A stretch of 64,000 nucleotides of DNA, from assembly GCA_956465555.1 (NCBI GenBank), contig OY101124.1, positions 372,001 to 436,000 of the forward strand, written 5' to 3'. Shown here piece by piece: positions 1 through 11,989 of this stretch. The notes beneath the pieces are model-generated. The model was given only the letters and a program-made list of their open reading frames with translations, made no database searches and was not told the origin of the DNA. This DNA comes from Nitzschia sp. pyKryTriq1. Its lineage: Eukaryota > Bacillariophyta > Bacillariophyceae > Bacillariales > Bacillariaceae. The position numbers and the translations under genes were made by a program. Positions within the stretch are counted from its first letter, which is position 1, and every line of letters begins with the position of its first letter.

Positions 1-653
1 GTCAAAAACGCATGCTGCTGCAGCATCGTCCAAATGAAACTGGTACTGGCCCTTTGCTTACTACTACTACTACTACTAGCAATGCTCCTGGATCGCGCGG
101 CAACCACAATAAGAAGAAGTTTCAAGGATTTTGGGTGTGGGAATTCCTATTGGCGATTCTCAAATCGGAACATCAACATACCTACCGGGGCATCAAACCT
201 GTTCCTCCGTTCAATGCATTGCATACGGCCAGCCAAATGGACGATTTTCCTCTTGCCTTTTTGATACTCTGTATGCGCGCGTATCCTGCTCAAGTGCGGA
301 CGCCCAGCGTCATTCAAGCCGGCGACTTGCCCATTCATTCCGTTGCCGGATGGGAAGTCCTCGTCGCCAGTACTACTACCTCCGTAGTAGATGGTGGCCA
401 CCGTCCTAGTAACAACAATCGTCGGTCGTCGTCGTCGTGGTCCCAAGAATCATCCAAAGTTGCCCGCAAGTCCATGGCGTTGGTACAACTCTTGTCGGTC
501 TACCCCGATTCCTGTCATCAACGCAATGCAGAAGGGAAAACTCCGCTATCCTTGGCTATTGAAACTGGAACTGCGTGGAATGGCGGAGTTCGGCGGTTGT
601 TCGCGACTGCCTCCTCCAAAGACAAATCATCATCATCAGCGTCATCATCTTAG
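1..653 (+). CDS. Ankyrin-like protein, C-terminal part (5' end outside window)
   Basis: The frame is open to the left edge, so only about the last 217 residues are seen, ending at a TAG at 651-653. Three stretches resemble the end of the complete gene at 16124-18244: an aromatic Trp-rich helix (FWVWEFLLAILK), an ankyrin-like unit (FNALHTAS...AFLILCMRAYP) and a closing unit (EGKTPLSLAIETGT followed by WNGGVRRLF). The matching closing unit in the other gene is GETALELAAKTGT then WDGGVRRLV. The tail is Ser/Lys low complexity. Ankyrin repeats usually mediate protein-protein contacts; no catalytic domain is visible. Function and partner are unknown. The two genes are probably diverged paralogues about 15 kb apart. 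Confidence 0.7.
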   Translation, partial: QKRMLLQHRPNETGTGPLLTTTTTTSNAPGSRGNHNKKKFQGFWVWEFLLAILKSEHQHTYRGIKPVPPFNALHTASQMDDFPLAFLILCMRAYPAQVRTPSVIQAGDLPIHSVAGWEVLVASTTTSVVDGGHRPSNNNRRSSSSWSQESSKVARKSMALVQLLSVYPDSCHQRNAEGKTPLSLAIETGTAWNGGVRRLFATASSKDKSSSSASSS

Positions 654-1673
654 AGAAATTGCTGCTGCTGCTACTGCTGCTGCTGCTTGGAGGAGATACT
701 ACCAGCGATGGTCGTCTTGCGTTGAAGAAGCACCAGGGAGTATGCGACGCCAATTATGATCGCCTTGACGACGACGAACTGACTCTTGTTCCTCGTCCTA
801 AAGTAACACAAGAATCATAGTCCTTTCTTCTATTTTTTTAGTTGGAAGATGAAGCCAAGGTGGTCTCAATCTTCTAGCAGTAGCTTGAACAACTGCTCTA
901 CATGTAGTATCAGAAATGGAGTACTAGTCTACTACTTTAGCTAGAGTAGAGCTGACGCAACCATCTACAAGACTATTTCGTACTCGTAGACCCGGAGGCT
1001 GATGCACGGACAGGCCGCCGGCCAGCACAGACGACAGACGACCGAAATGACTGGACTAAAACTCCGCGCCGTCACTCTGCGGGTTCGCCGAGCTCCCCGG
1101 GGCCGGCCGGCGCTTGCAAGAACGACCAATTGGAATGATTACATAGGATCAATACTGAAAAGCTACTTACGAAGGCTGCAGTACAATTTGAACGGTTGGG
1201 CTTTTCTGTATCGTTTCTTCTGCTTCAGGACGCGCAGGAGCGCGACTGACACTGACTGCGATGCCACCGCGCTGATGGGAGAGCACGAAAATAAGCACGC
1301 GAGAATCGACCATGGGCCGCAAGAAGAACACGCAGGCGACAGAAAGCACGCTGTGCGCTGTACGAAAAATCGCCTACTAGCTAGTACGTGCAAACCCACA
1401 AAAGCAGCAACGGAGAAAAGAAACAAAGAAAAAGAATTGCAATACTACACACACAGAAACAAACATACATTCAACCTTGTTGTCACCTTTGGTCGATTGT
1501 TGATTGGAAGACGATATTCTGGCAATCTTGTCTGTGAGACCCGGAAAACTTCTGTTCTGTCATCTCCAACTTCTGTTCGTGTCATCAGACATACGAGTAC
1601 GGAAACATACGAGTATTGACTCAGTTTCCCTCTTCCGAAAGCAATTGATTGAATTACATTCACTTGACTTCAA
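654..1673. other. Intergenic spacer, no gene supported
   Basis: It begins with CTG-rich sequence just after the left-edge gene and has short CTAG/GTAC palindromic words around 895-950. A 205-codon open frame at 1002-1619 has no domain and an irregular composition, so it was not called. The right end is the presumed promoter and 5' UTR of the OTU gene. Confidence 0.5.
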
Positions 1674-3899
1674 ATGCGCGTCTTGCTACCGCTGAGAAAA
1701 CCTCCGGCCAACAGCAGCAGCAGCAAACAGTCCAGCAGTACCGATAATCTCCCCGAGTTTTTGGAGCAAAACTCCGAGACCGCTTCGGTGGTGAGCAGCA
1801 CGTGTGCACACTCCAGTGAAGGCGAGGCCGCGGCTGCGAACTGTCATATTAGTGCTCCCCCACCATCATTCGAGTTTCAAGACTTTCAACAACAACAAGA
1901 ACAACAACATCAATATCCGACGACTGGGCAGCTTGCAGCTCTGTTGTTGAATCATCATCATCAGCATCCATCATCTGCTACTGGTGGTGCTGCTTTCGAG
2001 TTCCAGCATCAACAACAACTTGCGGCACTCGAGCAGCAGCAGCAGCAGCACATCAGCAGGGGTCTTCTCCCTGTAGTAGAACGAGGGGCCTGGAAGACCA
2101 CTGGTCTTCAGCAGCAGCAGCAGCAGACTTTTGAGCCCGATCGAAAACGACCTGGAGTTTCACCCCGCAATAAGCGACCTCGTCCTTCTTCAGGAGACGA
2201 CTCCCGGAAGCGACCGGCGGTGGTGGTGGAGAAGAAGCCTCCAGCCAAACCTTCTGCTACCAGTATGGGTCTCGGACCCGCCGGCCGGAAAGTTTCTCAA
2301 AACTCCTATTTGTTCGACGGGAACTCTACTAGTAGTAGTAGCAGAAGTTCCCTTGGAGGACGGGCTTTTGTGACGAGGAATCCCGTGGATGATGATGATG
2401 ATGATCCCGCTAATATTATGGAAGGGAATCCAGAGTCTCCGCGTACCAGTGCAGAGGCTGCAATGCACTCTCCATCCGGTGATCATGATGATTCTGATGG
2501 TTTCTTTTTGCTCGAGCTTAAAAAACGAGGGCTGGAGATTCGAGAACAAGAAGGTGATGGTAATTGCCTATTTCGAGCTGTGAGTCTGCAGGTCTACGGT
2601 GATCCATCCATGCACGGTCAAGTCCGTCAGCAGTGTTTAGATTTTATGGTAAGGCGATTTTCTGAGTTGGAGGAAGGTTTTGTGTACTATGCATTCTGGG
2701 AATAGGCTCGAGCTAACACGTCACACCAAACAAAACAAACAGGAGAGAGACAAAGAGCACTTTTCACAATTCGTCACTGGAGAAGATTTCGCAATGTACA
2801 TACAACGAAAGCGACAAGATGGAGTCCACGGGAATAATCCCGAGATTCAAGCAATCAGTGAACTATTCAACCGGCCGATTGAAGTCTTCTCGCCAGAAAA
2901 GGGCGCCACTCCCTTGAACATATTTCACGCAGAATACAAGACAGACGATGCCCCCATTCGACTTTCGTATCACGATGGAAATCATTACAATGCTGTGGTG
3001 GATCCTTTGGTCCCCACGGCTGGTTTGGGTCTCGGGCTTCCGGGATTACAACCAGGGCTTGCGGATAAGCAGCAAATGGCGAAAGCGGTGCTCGAATCGG
3101 ATGCCACGGCTGATCAAATGGAATTGCAGAGAGCCCTCAAGGAATCTCAAGACGATGAATTGCAGCGCGCCATCAAAGAGAGCAAACTGTCAACGGAACA
3201 CGTACGTAAATACTTCCTTTTGAGTTACACGATGGGAACCGTGCTTGGTTTTTGCGTTTTTGCAAAACTGGCCATGCTAATGAATCCACTATTTCTTCTT
3301 TCTCTCTCGAACTCGTCCTGGAATTGACAGATGCGTAGCAATGAGGCAATGGCTCTGTCAGATGTGGATGCAACATATTTCGAACTTGAACAGGCGGCGC
3401 TTGAGCACTCTCTAGCGTCGCATCAGCAATTTGAACATGGGAAAAAGCAAAGTGCGTCGTCGAATGACCAGAAAAGCGTAGAAACCAAGCCTACTGTCGA
3501 GAACACTTTGCCTTGTTCTCTTGATGCCATTTCTCCGACGCCTCTCAGTGTAAGTTATATACAGGCTGCCGTTGCTAGTCTATCAAATCGTCGTTTCTGA
3601 CACGTTTCCTGCAGGCCGTCGCATCTCTGCCAACGTCCAGTGCAAATGTCGCCAACGAGGCACGGATTCCAGAAGCCGCTTCGGTTACCGCTGCTGCCTC
3701 TCCAGCAGCAGCAGCAGCAGCAGCAAAGTGTGACGATGATGCCCCAACCCCGATACGAGACGTCGACGAATATCCACCGGTCGTGCAAGAAATGGTCATG
3801 AATGGCTTTGATATTGCCAAAGTCGTTCGAGCTGTGGAGCTCATCGGGGACAAGTTTGACGACGTTTTGGCCTTTCTCATGTCCCAAACATCCAGCTAG
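1674..3899 (+). CDS. OTU-family deubiquitinase with UIM-like and UBA-like elements
   Basis: Four exons in phase 0: 1674-2648, 2743-3201, 3331-3549 and 3615-3899, giving about 645 residues. The first 250 residues are Gln/Ser/His-rich low complexity. The OTU cysteine-protease domain follows: GDGNCLFRA gives Asp295 and the catalytic Cys298, and SYHDGNHYNAVV in exon 2 gives His406, the order expected for OTU enzymes. Two adjacent UIM-like helices (LQRALKES, LQRAIKES, about 450-475) and a third (LEQAALEHSL, about 496-510) follow, then a C-terminal UBA-like segment (about 601-645, MNGFDIAKVVRAVE). The OTU-UIM order resembles the OTUD5 group; the extra UBA would strengthen ubiquitin-chain binding. 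Linkage specificity cannot be read. It presumably acts in the cytosol or nucleus, since no targeting signal is seen. Confidence 0.88.
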
Positions 3900-5109
3900 G
3901 AAAAGTCAGTCTTGTTGCAGATACTATTCACTACAACCGATATTCGGATGGTGCTATTTTTATTACGGAAGGAAACAGGTGGTGGTGCCGGTCGTAGATG
4001 GTGCACGTATAATTACTGCTATTCTTACTCCCAGCACTAATACTGTAATGTACGACTCTGTAACTACTTGATAGTACTATCGGTAGACCTCGGTAGTAGA
4101 TACCATGAAGAATGCACTCTGCGCTGCGCTACTCGACTGCATCCCATTGCGAACTTTCCTGTTTTCTGCTATAGATATAGTACTAGTCATCCATGTACAG
4201 TACGTGGGCCAATGATGGATGGAGCCATACGCCAATTATCCTTCGCCAATGCGCTATCTCTACTCGTCATTGTAGACGACGACTCTACTCCCTACTCTCT
4301 CTAGAGTAGGGACTACTAGAGAGTAGAATCTCTCCTCAATACTCGAACGTCGAAAGATGAATGCTATTACGGACCGGTACACTGGTACCTGATGGTACTT
4401 GTAATGCTGTCTACTGTGTACGGTAGCACGAGCAAACGATTGATGATTCGTCTTCCATTCATGGGTGGCACGCTCGAAAGCGTGCGGAAGCCCACATAAA
4501 TTACAGTACAGTAAAGAGAGAAATAAAGAGAACCAAAGTTGTCACAATAGTCCCGCGCCTCTCCCCTGCATTCCGGCACTTTACCACAAGTGCACAACTT
4601 CCACTATCAACACAAGAAGTCTACACTTATCGATTTTACAATACGACGTCCGGCTGGCGGGTAGAAATCAACTCGTATGCCAGTACCGTACTGTACCGGT
4701 ACGAGCGTCCGCTCGAGATTTGCAATTGCATTCCTTCTCAAAACAACTACGCACTTCTACTATCTTCAACCAATCAATCAACGAAACATATCCACTTATT
4801 TTTTTAAAATAGCCACCAGAAGTCCTGAGGCATATATTACACGCCGCTCGCTCTCTTTGTAATTAACAAGAAAACCTCCAAACAAGGAGAACTACTCTAA
4901 CAAGGACCCTTTTTTGATGTCTCCGTCTGCTCCGTCATTCTTCAAGAGGTCAGAGCGCTCATTGTCCCTCTCCGAATACTTGACTATTGTAGTCTACCAT
5001 CAGATACAGAACGCATTTTCGGTGATTGCTTTTCGTAAACATACGTACCCATCAGAGTCTCGTCAATCGTTATCACTTCTTTGATTACAACCGATCATTA
5101 CGCAACACC
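3900..5109. other. Intergenic spacer rich in short palindromes
   Basis: No coding segment supported. Words such as CTCTAGAGTAG and ACCGGTAC cluster at about 4160-4400 and 4680-4710. Open frames here (for example 4465-4812) show no domain. Confidence 0.5.
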
Positions 5110-5631
5110 ATGACCATAGGGAAACGATCATTGTCAAAGACTCAAGGAGCAGAAAACGCTCCGCTCAATCGACAAAATAATAGAGTAGCTTTGTCTGATG
5201 GGTCGTCGGAAGACGCCGTCGGCCTTTTACTCCATTTATCGAGACATTCCCCTGTCGCAGATAAATCTCCCCATAGAGCGATGCATTCACTGACTCGCAG
5301 GCGTCAACCCTTGGAAAGAGCGGCCGGTGCCTCAAGTGCTGGTCATGAGAGCGCCAGCAGAAGAGTCGCTCGGCTTGTTCGTCCTATTGCTAAGCGTGGC
5401 GTTTCGAACGTACCGGTATCAGACGATGAAGACGATCGTGAGCAGGATCATTCGTTTAGTCCTGCTAATGATCGGTCGAGACACTCGAACAAGCACAGGA
5501 AAAACAATATACCCACAAGATCACATAATAGTCTTCCTCCTGTGTCCATGGCACTGTCACCTCCACCACGGCTTCCTAATGTTGAGTGTGGCTCCACTAT
5601 CAAACCCCTACAGTACAACAAGTCCTGGTAG
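5110..5631 (+). CDS. Hypothetical basic, Ser/Arg-rich protein
   Basis: An ATG at 5110 (MTIGKRSLSK) opens a 173-residue frame; the frame itself runs back to 5026 without another good start. It contains one hydrophobic patch (AVGLLLHLS), basic stretches, an acidic patch (SDDEDDRE) and a Pro-rich end (SPPPRLP). Short patches of this type occur in low-complexity diatom nuclear proteins, but no domain is recognised. It lies alone in a 3-kb gene-poor spacer ahead of the DUF6824 gene. It may be a real small gene, the remnant of a longer one, or a chance frame. Confidence 0.33.
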   Translation: MTIGKRSLSKTQGAENAPLNRQNNRVALSDGSSEDAVGLLLHLSRHSPVADKSPHRAMHSLTRRRQPLERAAGASSAGHESASRRVARLVRPIAKRGVSNVPVSDDEDDREQDHSFSPANDRSRHSNKHRKNNIPTRSHNSLPPVSMALSPPPRLPNVECGSTIKPLQYNKSW

Positions 5632-6979
5632 GCGAATTCCCTTATGAATCCTCGGCGGGATACACATTATCTGTGTTCCACTTTCTTCAGACTGTTTCGG
5701 ACCCTATTGCCTACTATTACTCAGTAGGTTACGTGGTCAGATCATCTTGCTTTTAGATGCCACCTGACATCACCAGTCCTCCGGTGCCTATTCATTCCTT
5801 CGAAACATTGACTGTTCGCTACGGGGAGGACGATAGTAATTGACGCTAATTGACGCTAGGAGCTGGCTAGCCAGCTAATAACCTTAGAGCACATCAATAC
5901 GGGTATTGTAAACATAACTTCGTAGTCGATCCACCACCCCTCGTCTCTCCTGTTTCTTGTTATCGTACTATGTTTCTCCACCAGACGGTTTCTGGGATCC
6001 CCTCACGAGTCATTTGGTACTACTGTAGCTAAAAGGAGAAGTATATGAACTGGTTAGAGGGCACTCCTTTGGAGATAGCCAACGGGAGACCTCTCGAATT
6101 TTGATCATCAGCGTTGCTCATGATGGCGATGATCAATCGCATTACTACCAGTAGTAGTGTACTTCTTTACTTCTTCCACTTCATGTTCGATCCGTGAAAA
6201 ACATTAGGTTTACTTTCTACAGGCTAGAGAAGGGCGGGGGCTATCTGTAATTGCAAGAGACGCTATTTCGTCCATTGCAACTGCCATCTGCATTTGTATC
6301 GAGGGATAGAACAACCTGTCGTGTGTTGCGTCCGCGCAGGCGTGCTCCTACTCTACCGGTACCAGTACTGGGGAAGAAAGCATTCTCACTTTTTCCTGAT
6401 GATGAAACATCATGAGCGCGCGAAACCCGTAGTTTTGATTTGTAATGTGCCCCAATACTTAAGGAATTGAACCGTGTCATCGGACGTGGCTTGAAATACC
6501 GGCACTTTGCTTACCAGCAATCGCTTATACCTACCGTAATTCTTATGTTTATCGTACCAGGTACGGTGCGTGCAATTTGTACGGTACTAGCGTCGTCATC
6601 AGGAGATTCAGGAATCCGGAATCCTCAATCATTGAAAGCTGAGATTGATTTACGACTACGAGTATGATCGATATAACATACAGTAGAGCGAGCGGCCCAA
6701 TGGTCGGCTGGCGTGCACTGGATTGCCCTTGTCTTTATGTAACCAAGAGTGAGCTATTTATTATTTTGTTAGTACTTAGGCTATTTTTTTCTCAACGCTC
6801 GTTGTGTGTGCCTCGCCAGGAATAGTCGGCGATATTGTATTGGTGGCGAATGGCGAATCATGATGAAATATCGGCGGCATCGCTAAATCTCTTGGGATCA
6901 CATTTTCGGCGTGACGGTCACAACTTTGGAGAGATACATCCCAAGTCGTCCGCTCTGTTCTTTGATTGTTGTAGCCAGG
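5632..6979. other. Intergenic spacer upstream of the DUF6824 gene
   Basis: No convincing gene. A near-perfect direct repeat (TGACGCTAATTGACGCTA) lies at about 5841-5860. The frames at 6241-6667 look random. Confidence 0.45.
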
Positions 6980-8674
6980 ATGAGCCAAGTCGAGTCGAAG
7001 ACTGTCCCACTATCGGAAGTTGACCCTGCCATGATTGTGGCTGGAATGAAGAGTCAACCAGTCGAGTCTCCGAAACCTTCCGACGGGCCAGTGTCGGGTG
7101 ATGCTGCTGAGGCCATTCGGGAGTACGACGTCGTTTGTGAAAAGGGAAGGGGTGACCACGAGCGTTTCGTCGGAAACAGATTTTATCGAGCCTTGATCAA
7201 CAAATACAAGGATGATTACAATGACCTTGCGCCAGTTGAGCGTTCAGAGATCATTGGGAACATCATTTCTGCGATCAAAGATAGGAACGGATGGTTTGTC
7301 CAACGTGAGGAGGAGGGTGGAAAGTGGGGCGAGTTGAATGAGGAAAAAGTTCGAAAGAAGGTTTCGGATGATCTCCGCCGGGAAGTTCGAAGACGCAGGG
7401 AGAAAAGATCCAACAGCACCATGTTCAGTGCCAAGTTGAAGGCTCTCAAGGAGATGGAAGAAGATGCTGATAACTCCCGGGATATTCTTCAGCCTGTCAA
7501 CGACCCTCGACAAGCCGACGTTCTTTTTGGCCCCGGAGCAAGACGCCACCCTGGCAACAAAACATACTGGCGCTTGATGAAGATGAACCTCGACCGCTAC
7601 ATCATCTCGCCGTATGGCGCTCGCTCTATGATCAGTCGCAGCATCGTCCAAGCTATCCGTGACCAACACCATGGACGATTCCTTGAACAGGACACCAAGA
7701 CAGCTATTTGGTACGAGATCAGTGATAAGCGTGCGATCGAGAAAACTTCGCATGCTTTAAGCAACAAAAAGTACAAGACTCGAAAGAGACATCCTGATGA
7801 GGCTGGTGATCAGCATCCTTCCTTCTCGGGGGGTTATCATCACGATGTGGACGACGAAGGCAGCGACTGCTTTTCTGACAGTAAGGAATCGATTCCCTCA
7901 CAAAGCTCTGATGACAGCCAATCTCGAGCTAAGGTCATGTCTAAGAAGTTTCGGCTTCTCAAGCGCATGGTCGGGCCTGAAATGGATGATGAGGACAAAG
8001 AGTCCATTCCGCATGCTGCCAACATTCTTGTCATGGGTTTCCCCCGCCGAGAGTCCGGTACATCTTTGACCGCCACCAAGAAGCCGGATAGTCCTTCGTC
8101 TCCTCCCATTATTACCAAGGAGCGGCAAGTAATTGTTTCTCCCATGGATTCCAGGGCAAGCACTATCTCTGAGGTATCCAGAGATGACTACCATGAATAC
8201 GATTCTAGATATCGTGGCGTACCCAGACGGGTACCTTCGGTTCCCGAGGCTGGTCCTCCCGGTGACTATCACTACCACCGCCCGGCAGAAATGGGACCCC
8301 GGCTCGGGCACTATGATGCCTATGCTGATGAAGAACATTACTACAAGAGGACTCCATCTTCGCCTTTTGTAGGACATCACATGCACGGGGAATACGCCCC
8401 AGTCCGTCGGTATGTTGTCGACCACCACGGACCACCACCACCACCTCCAATTGATGCCGAGTATTTGTCACCTCGGGCAGCAGCTGGACCACATCCTCAT
8501 CATTCTCCTCGCCACTCCCCATCGTATGCTGCCTCTGGGATGCCGCCATCAGCCGAGCGTGGGGTTTTGAAGCCACGCAGTACCAGTACGCCCGGGGGAG
8601 GATATTGGGTGCGTGCTGAACAATGGGGAAGCCCATCTGCTCGTCGAGCCGATCAGTACACTGGTTGGCACTGA
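6980..8674 (+). CDS. Protein with two DUF6824-type domains
   Basis: Single exon of about 564 residues. The chosen start is the ATG at 6980 (MSQVESKTV); the in-frame ATG at 6911 would add a 23-residue hydrophobic leader that looks like untranslated sequence. Two related units are visible. The first spans about 48-143 (EYDVVCEKGRG, then HERFVGNRFYRALI). The second spans about 174-265 (DVLFGPGARRHPGNKTYWRL, then IVQAIRDQHHGRFLEQD, then WYEISDKRAIEKTSHAL). The G-x-G/NxR-HPGN-xx-(F/Y) pattern is the signature I associate with DUF6824, a domain common in diatoms and of unknown function, possibly regulatory. The C-terminal 250 residues are His/Pro/Tyr-rich and disordered, which suggests a nuclear or scaffold protein. 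The first unit is the more degenerate. Confidence 0.78.
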   Translation: MSQVESKTVPLSEVDPAMIVAGMKSQPVESPKPSDGPVSGDAAEAIREYDVVCEKGRGDHERFVGNRFYRALINKYKDDYNDLAPVERSEIIGNIISAIKDRNGWFVQREEEGGKWGELNEEKVRKKVSDDLRREVRRRREKRSNSTMFSAKLKALKEMEEDADNSRDILQPVNDPRQADVLFGPGARRHPGNKTYWRLMKMNLDRYIISPYGARSMISRSIVQAIRDQHHGRFLEQDTKTAIWYEISDKRAIEKTSHALSNKKYKTRKRHPDEAGDQHPSFSGGYHHDVDDEGSDCFSDSKESIPSQSSDDSQSRAKVMSKKFRLLKRMVGPEMDDEDKESIPHAANILVMGFPRRESGTSLTATKKPDSPSSPPIITKERQVIVSPMDSRASTISEVSRDDYHEYDSRYRGVPRRVPSVPEAGPPGDYHYHRPAEMGPRLGHYDAYADEEHYYKRTPSSPFVGHHMHGEYAPVRRYVVDHHGPPPPPPIDAEYLSPRAAAGPHPHHSPRHSPSYAASGMPPSAERGVLKPRSTSTPGGGYWVRAEQWGSPSARRADQYTGWH

Positions 8675-9492
8675 GAAGAAATTAGGAGGAGGAGTCCTCG
8701 AGCCAACAACGACAACAACAACCTTTTCAAACAACAAGTGGGGACGACTGCCTTCGGTGCTGGCAGTTGTGTTCATTGAATAAAAACAAATAAACAAGCA
8801 CATCATAACCAACCACCTTCACTAGATCTAGTCTAGAAAAATTAGCATTGACAAGAGCATTAGGAGGCTACAGACGATAGCGGACTACTAATACTGCTTA
8901 CCGGAGCTGCTCTAGCTCGACTACTAGTACTAACTGCTCTTTCCAAAAAGCACCCTCGAAGCTAGAGAGGTCTACATCCATGCCGGTACGGTAGGTCCAT
9001 ACCGGTACAGGTGGAGGAGACGTGCCGCATTCGGCAAAAAAATCGCCGCTTTGCTTTCTGCCTCTATGTAAAATCTCTCGCTGAAATATTTTTGCGATTT
9101 TTTACTCGGAAATTGTTCCCGAGTCGTCCAGAACGCATCTTTTGGTTTTGGCGATTGAGCTCGGATGAGTCGTCGTCTGTTCTCTGTACGTCAAGAGCTC
9201 GCGTATCGTCGCGCGCGTCGCCTTCCTCTCGACGCATGCATCACGCTTTGCTCATCTTGTTGCGACGAGCGCGTGTCCGTCGGCTTTTTTCATCAACAGA
9301 AATCAAAAGCGGCCGACGAGATCGACGATGGCGGTCGCGATTGGCTGCGGCTTGGTTTAATACTGTGTTCCAAACTCGAAGGAAACAGTGAGGTCTGTAA
9401 TCCATTTCGCTCAGGTCCCACTCACAACTACCAATAGATCAAAGTTTGACGGCGTAATCGTTGACGAGCGAGAGGAAGAGAAGGATAATAGG
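8675..9492. other. Intergenic spacer and bL9 promoter
   Basis: Contains palindromic CTAG/ACCGGT words at about 8820-9010. Frames at 9011-9437 have no domain and end just before or inside the bL9 leader; they were not called. Confidence 0.45.
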
Positions 9493-10368
9493 ATGAATTC
9501 AAGGAATCTTCAGACGACGTGCAAAGCCTTGGTGGCGTCGCACACAAGACTATTAGCAGCAACAGGCAGTCACCATCACATTCAGCTTACCACGAGGCGA
9601 TGGGGACATTCTGTACGCTTGATTGCCTTGGAGGACCTGCCCCATGGAAAGGGATATCAAGGGGATGTAGTGACGGTCAAGGCTGGGTACGCACGAAACT
9701 ATCTCATCCCCCAAAAGAAGGCTATTTACGCGACACCTCAGAACTTTGATAAGTTTGGAATGGTGGACCCAGACTTTGAGACGGAAGAGCAGCGCCTCGC
9801 TCGGATGCAACGAGAATCGTCCATGGACAAAAAGGCTGAGCAACATCTCAAAGAAGCGGATATCCTAAAAAAGTACTTGAGAAACAAGGTGGTAAGTTGT
9901 TCACGTTGTTGGAAAGAGTCGTGACACGATTTTTGGATGAGGATGCTGCTGATTTCCTCCTGCTCTGCTAATCAATGCCTTACCCTATCGTATTTTATTA
10001 TGTGCTAATGTACTCTCTGCGTCGTTTTTTGTATTTAGCTCAAGATTTGGCGTGTGGTCGATCCCAACTCGGTGGATGCCTTGCATCCTGGAATGGTGAA
10101 CGCTCTCAATATTCGGCAAAAACTGAGCAAGCAGCTCCAGATCGACTTGGCTCCTCACGAAACGATCCACATCCATCCTTTGAATTCTCTATCGCATGGC
10201 GAATTAGACAACAATAAAGTTCAGAGTATGGTGGAAGAGTTTGAACCACCAGAAGGAGCAGTGTGTGAGATCAAGATTCAGCGTCTCGGAGACTATATCG
10301 CCAAGATCAGTCTCGATGGTGGTCACTCGGTGCCTCTTCGATTTGTCGTCCTACCGAGACTGCCGTAA
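9493..10368 (+). CDS. Mitochondrial large-subunit ribosomal protein bL9
   Basis: Two exons, 9493-9891 and 10039-10368, phase 0, about 242 residues. The N-terminal RNA-binding module is clear: [20 protein letters not shown], then [16 protein letters not shown], matching the bL9 pattern of a Gly-rich turn, VKxGYARN and LxPxxxA. The C-terminal exon is less conserved, as is usual for the bL9 C-domain. The first 40 residues are basic with Arg/Ser/Thr and few acids, like a mitochondrial presequence, and lack the hydrophobic signal peptide expected for diatom plastid import. The mitochondrial ribosome is therefore the likely location. It converges with homoserine kinase (359 bp between stops). Confidence 0.88.
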
Positions 10369-10727
10369 CACTTATATAAAGTAGCCTACTGTACTACCCC
10401 GACAGATATAATCCACATTTTCCCTGCCTGCAACACATTCCATATCTCGTCTGCATTGCCGTGTGTTGAGCTTAGCTCTACCTGAAATATTACGAGGAGG
10501 TATCTAAAATTTGATGGTACAAGTGCAAGTAGACGTTTATAGTTTTGGAAGGTGCTTGATAGCCATACATTTTACAAATTTATTATCATCATCTCAGTAT
10601 ATTAGTTTGCAGATGACGATGATTCGATGAAGACGACCCAATCCTCTCCAATTGCTTTCCGATGATTCTTCCCTCGACACTGGCCTCCAGAATAATATGC
10701 ATGGATTGCATTATACTATGTATGGAT
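10369..10727. other. Convergent 3' spacer
   Basis: A 359-bp stretch between the bL9 and homoserine kinase stop codons. It is AT-rich toward the right (10560-10600) and would hold both 3' UTRs. No gene seen. Confidence 0.5.
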
Positions 10728-11956
10728 TTAGATATTGTCGCGGAAGGTGATTTCCCCAGTGCTAAAGGGCGGGAAAACCTTGACTACTCGGGCACCCTCG
10801 CTCACGACGTTCGTCACCAACAGCTTTCCATCAATGCCAAAGTCCTTGGCACATTGAATCATGGCCTTGGCGACAAGAATATCCGTTCTTTCTTTTTCTC
10901 GTTGAGCGAAAATATCTCCAGCGGCACCACTGGTCAAGGCCATGACAGTCGGACCCGCCCCCGACAAATACGCACAGCAAGCACCCGCCTCTTGGGCGGC
11001 TTCGATCATCGGGTACAAATATTTGTATAGCTTTTCACCACGTTGCGGTTGGTGAAGTTTATCTTGTACACCAAACTTCAAGTTGTCAAGATTGCTGCTG
11101 CACAACGAATGAACCAACATGGCTGCTCGTCCAATATTGTAAGCGGCTTCTTCACGGGTAACAGTATCTTTCAAGACACCTCGAGCATCCGAGGTCTTTC
11201 CAATAAAGTCAGGAATGAACATGACCATTTGCAAGCCCGCTGGACAGGGGACACGCTCCGTCATCCACCGAGAACCGTTGTAAATACCAAGCTGAATTCC
11301 TCCATAAATGACCGGTGCTACGTTATCCGGGTGGCCCTGAGATGATAGAAGATAAATGACAATACGAATCATAGTCAAGACAAAAACGGCAGGGTAAAAC
11401 GTTTAGTGAGCATCCTCCAAATTTTGGACCAGTCATCTAGCACATATCACAGCACTTACCTCAATACCCGCCGCCAGCTGCAGCAACGCCTCGGATCCCC
11501 AGCACGGCAATCGATGTCCAGCCAACACGAGACCCGCAACAATTCCAGCCACAATGGCCGCCGAGGAACTACCCAGTCCACGGGCATAGGGAATTCGGGA
11601 AACGACGTGATACTTCAATGTCGGCAAAGGTTTACCCGCGGCTTCAAAGGCAGCCTTGCAGCCCACCACCATGTAGTTGGAAAAATCCTTGGGCATTTCC
11701 TTGGCGCCCTCACCCTCGGCGGTGATTTCAAACTTTTCCGCTCGGCTCACGGTAACTTCGGACCACAAATCGACCGCAATACCGATGCAGTCATCTAATA
11801 AAATAATTAAAGTGAAATAACATAAAATAAAATAAAATAGCATGGATAGAGGGATGAATGCATGCATGTGTGAGTAGAAAGAAGGAAAAGAAACAATGGC
11901 AAAAATTAGAAAACAGCCCATCAGAAAAGAAACGAAATTAAGTCTGCAGAACAGAC

Positions 11957-11989
<33 letters not shown>

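Noticed and set aside
1002-1619. 205-codon open frame upstream of the OTU gene
   Set aside because: No domain, random-looking composition and a position in the presumed promoter.
9011-9437. Open frames before bL9
   Set aside because: They overlap each other in different frames, have no domain and fall in the bL9 leader.
10662-11030. Plus-strand frame antisense to homoserine kinase exon 3
   Set aside because: The minus strand clearly encodes the GHMP motifs; this is a shadow frame.
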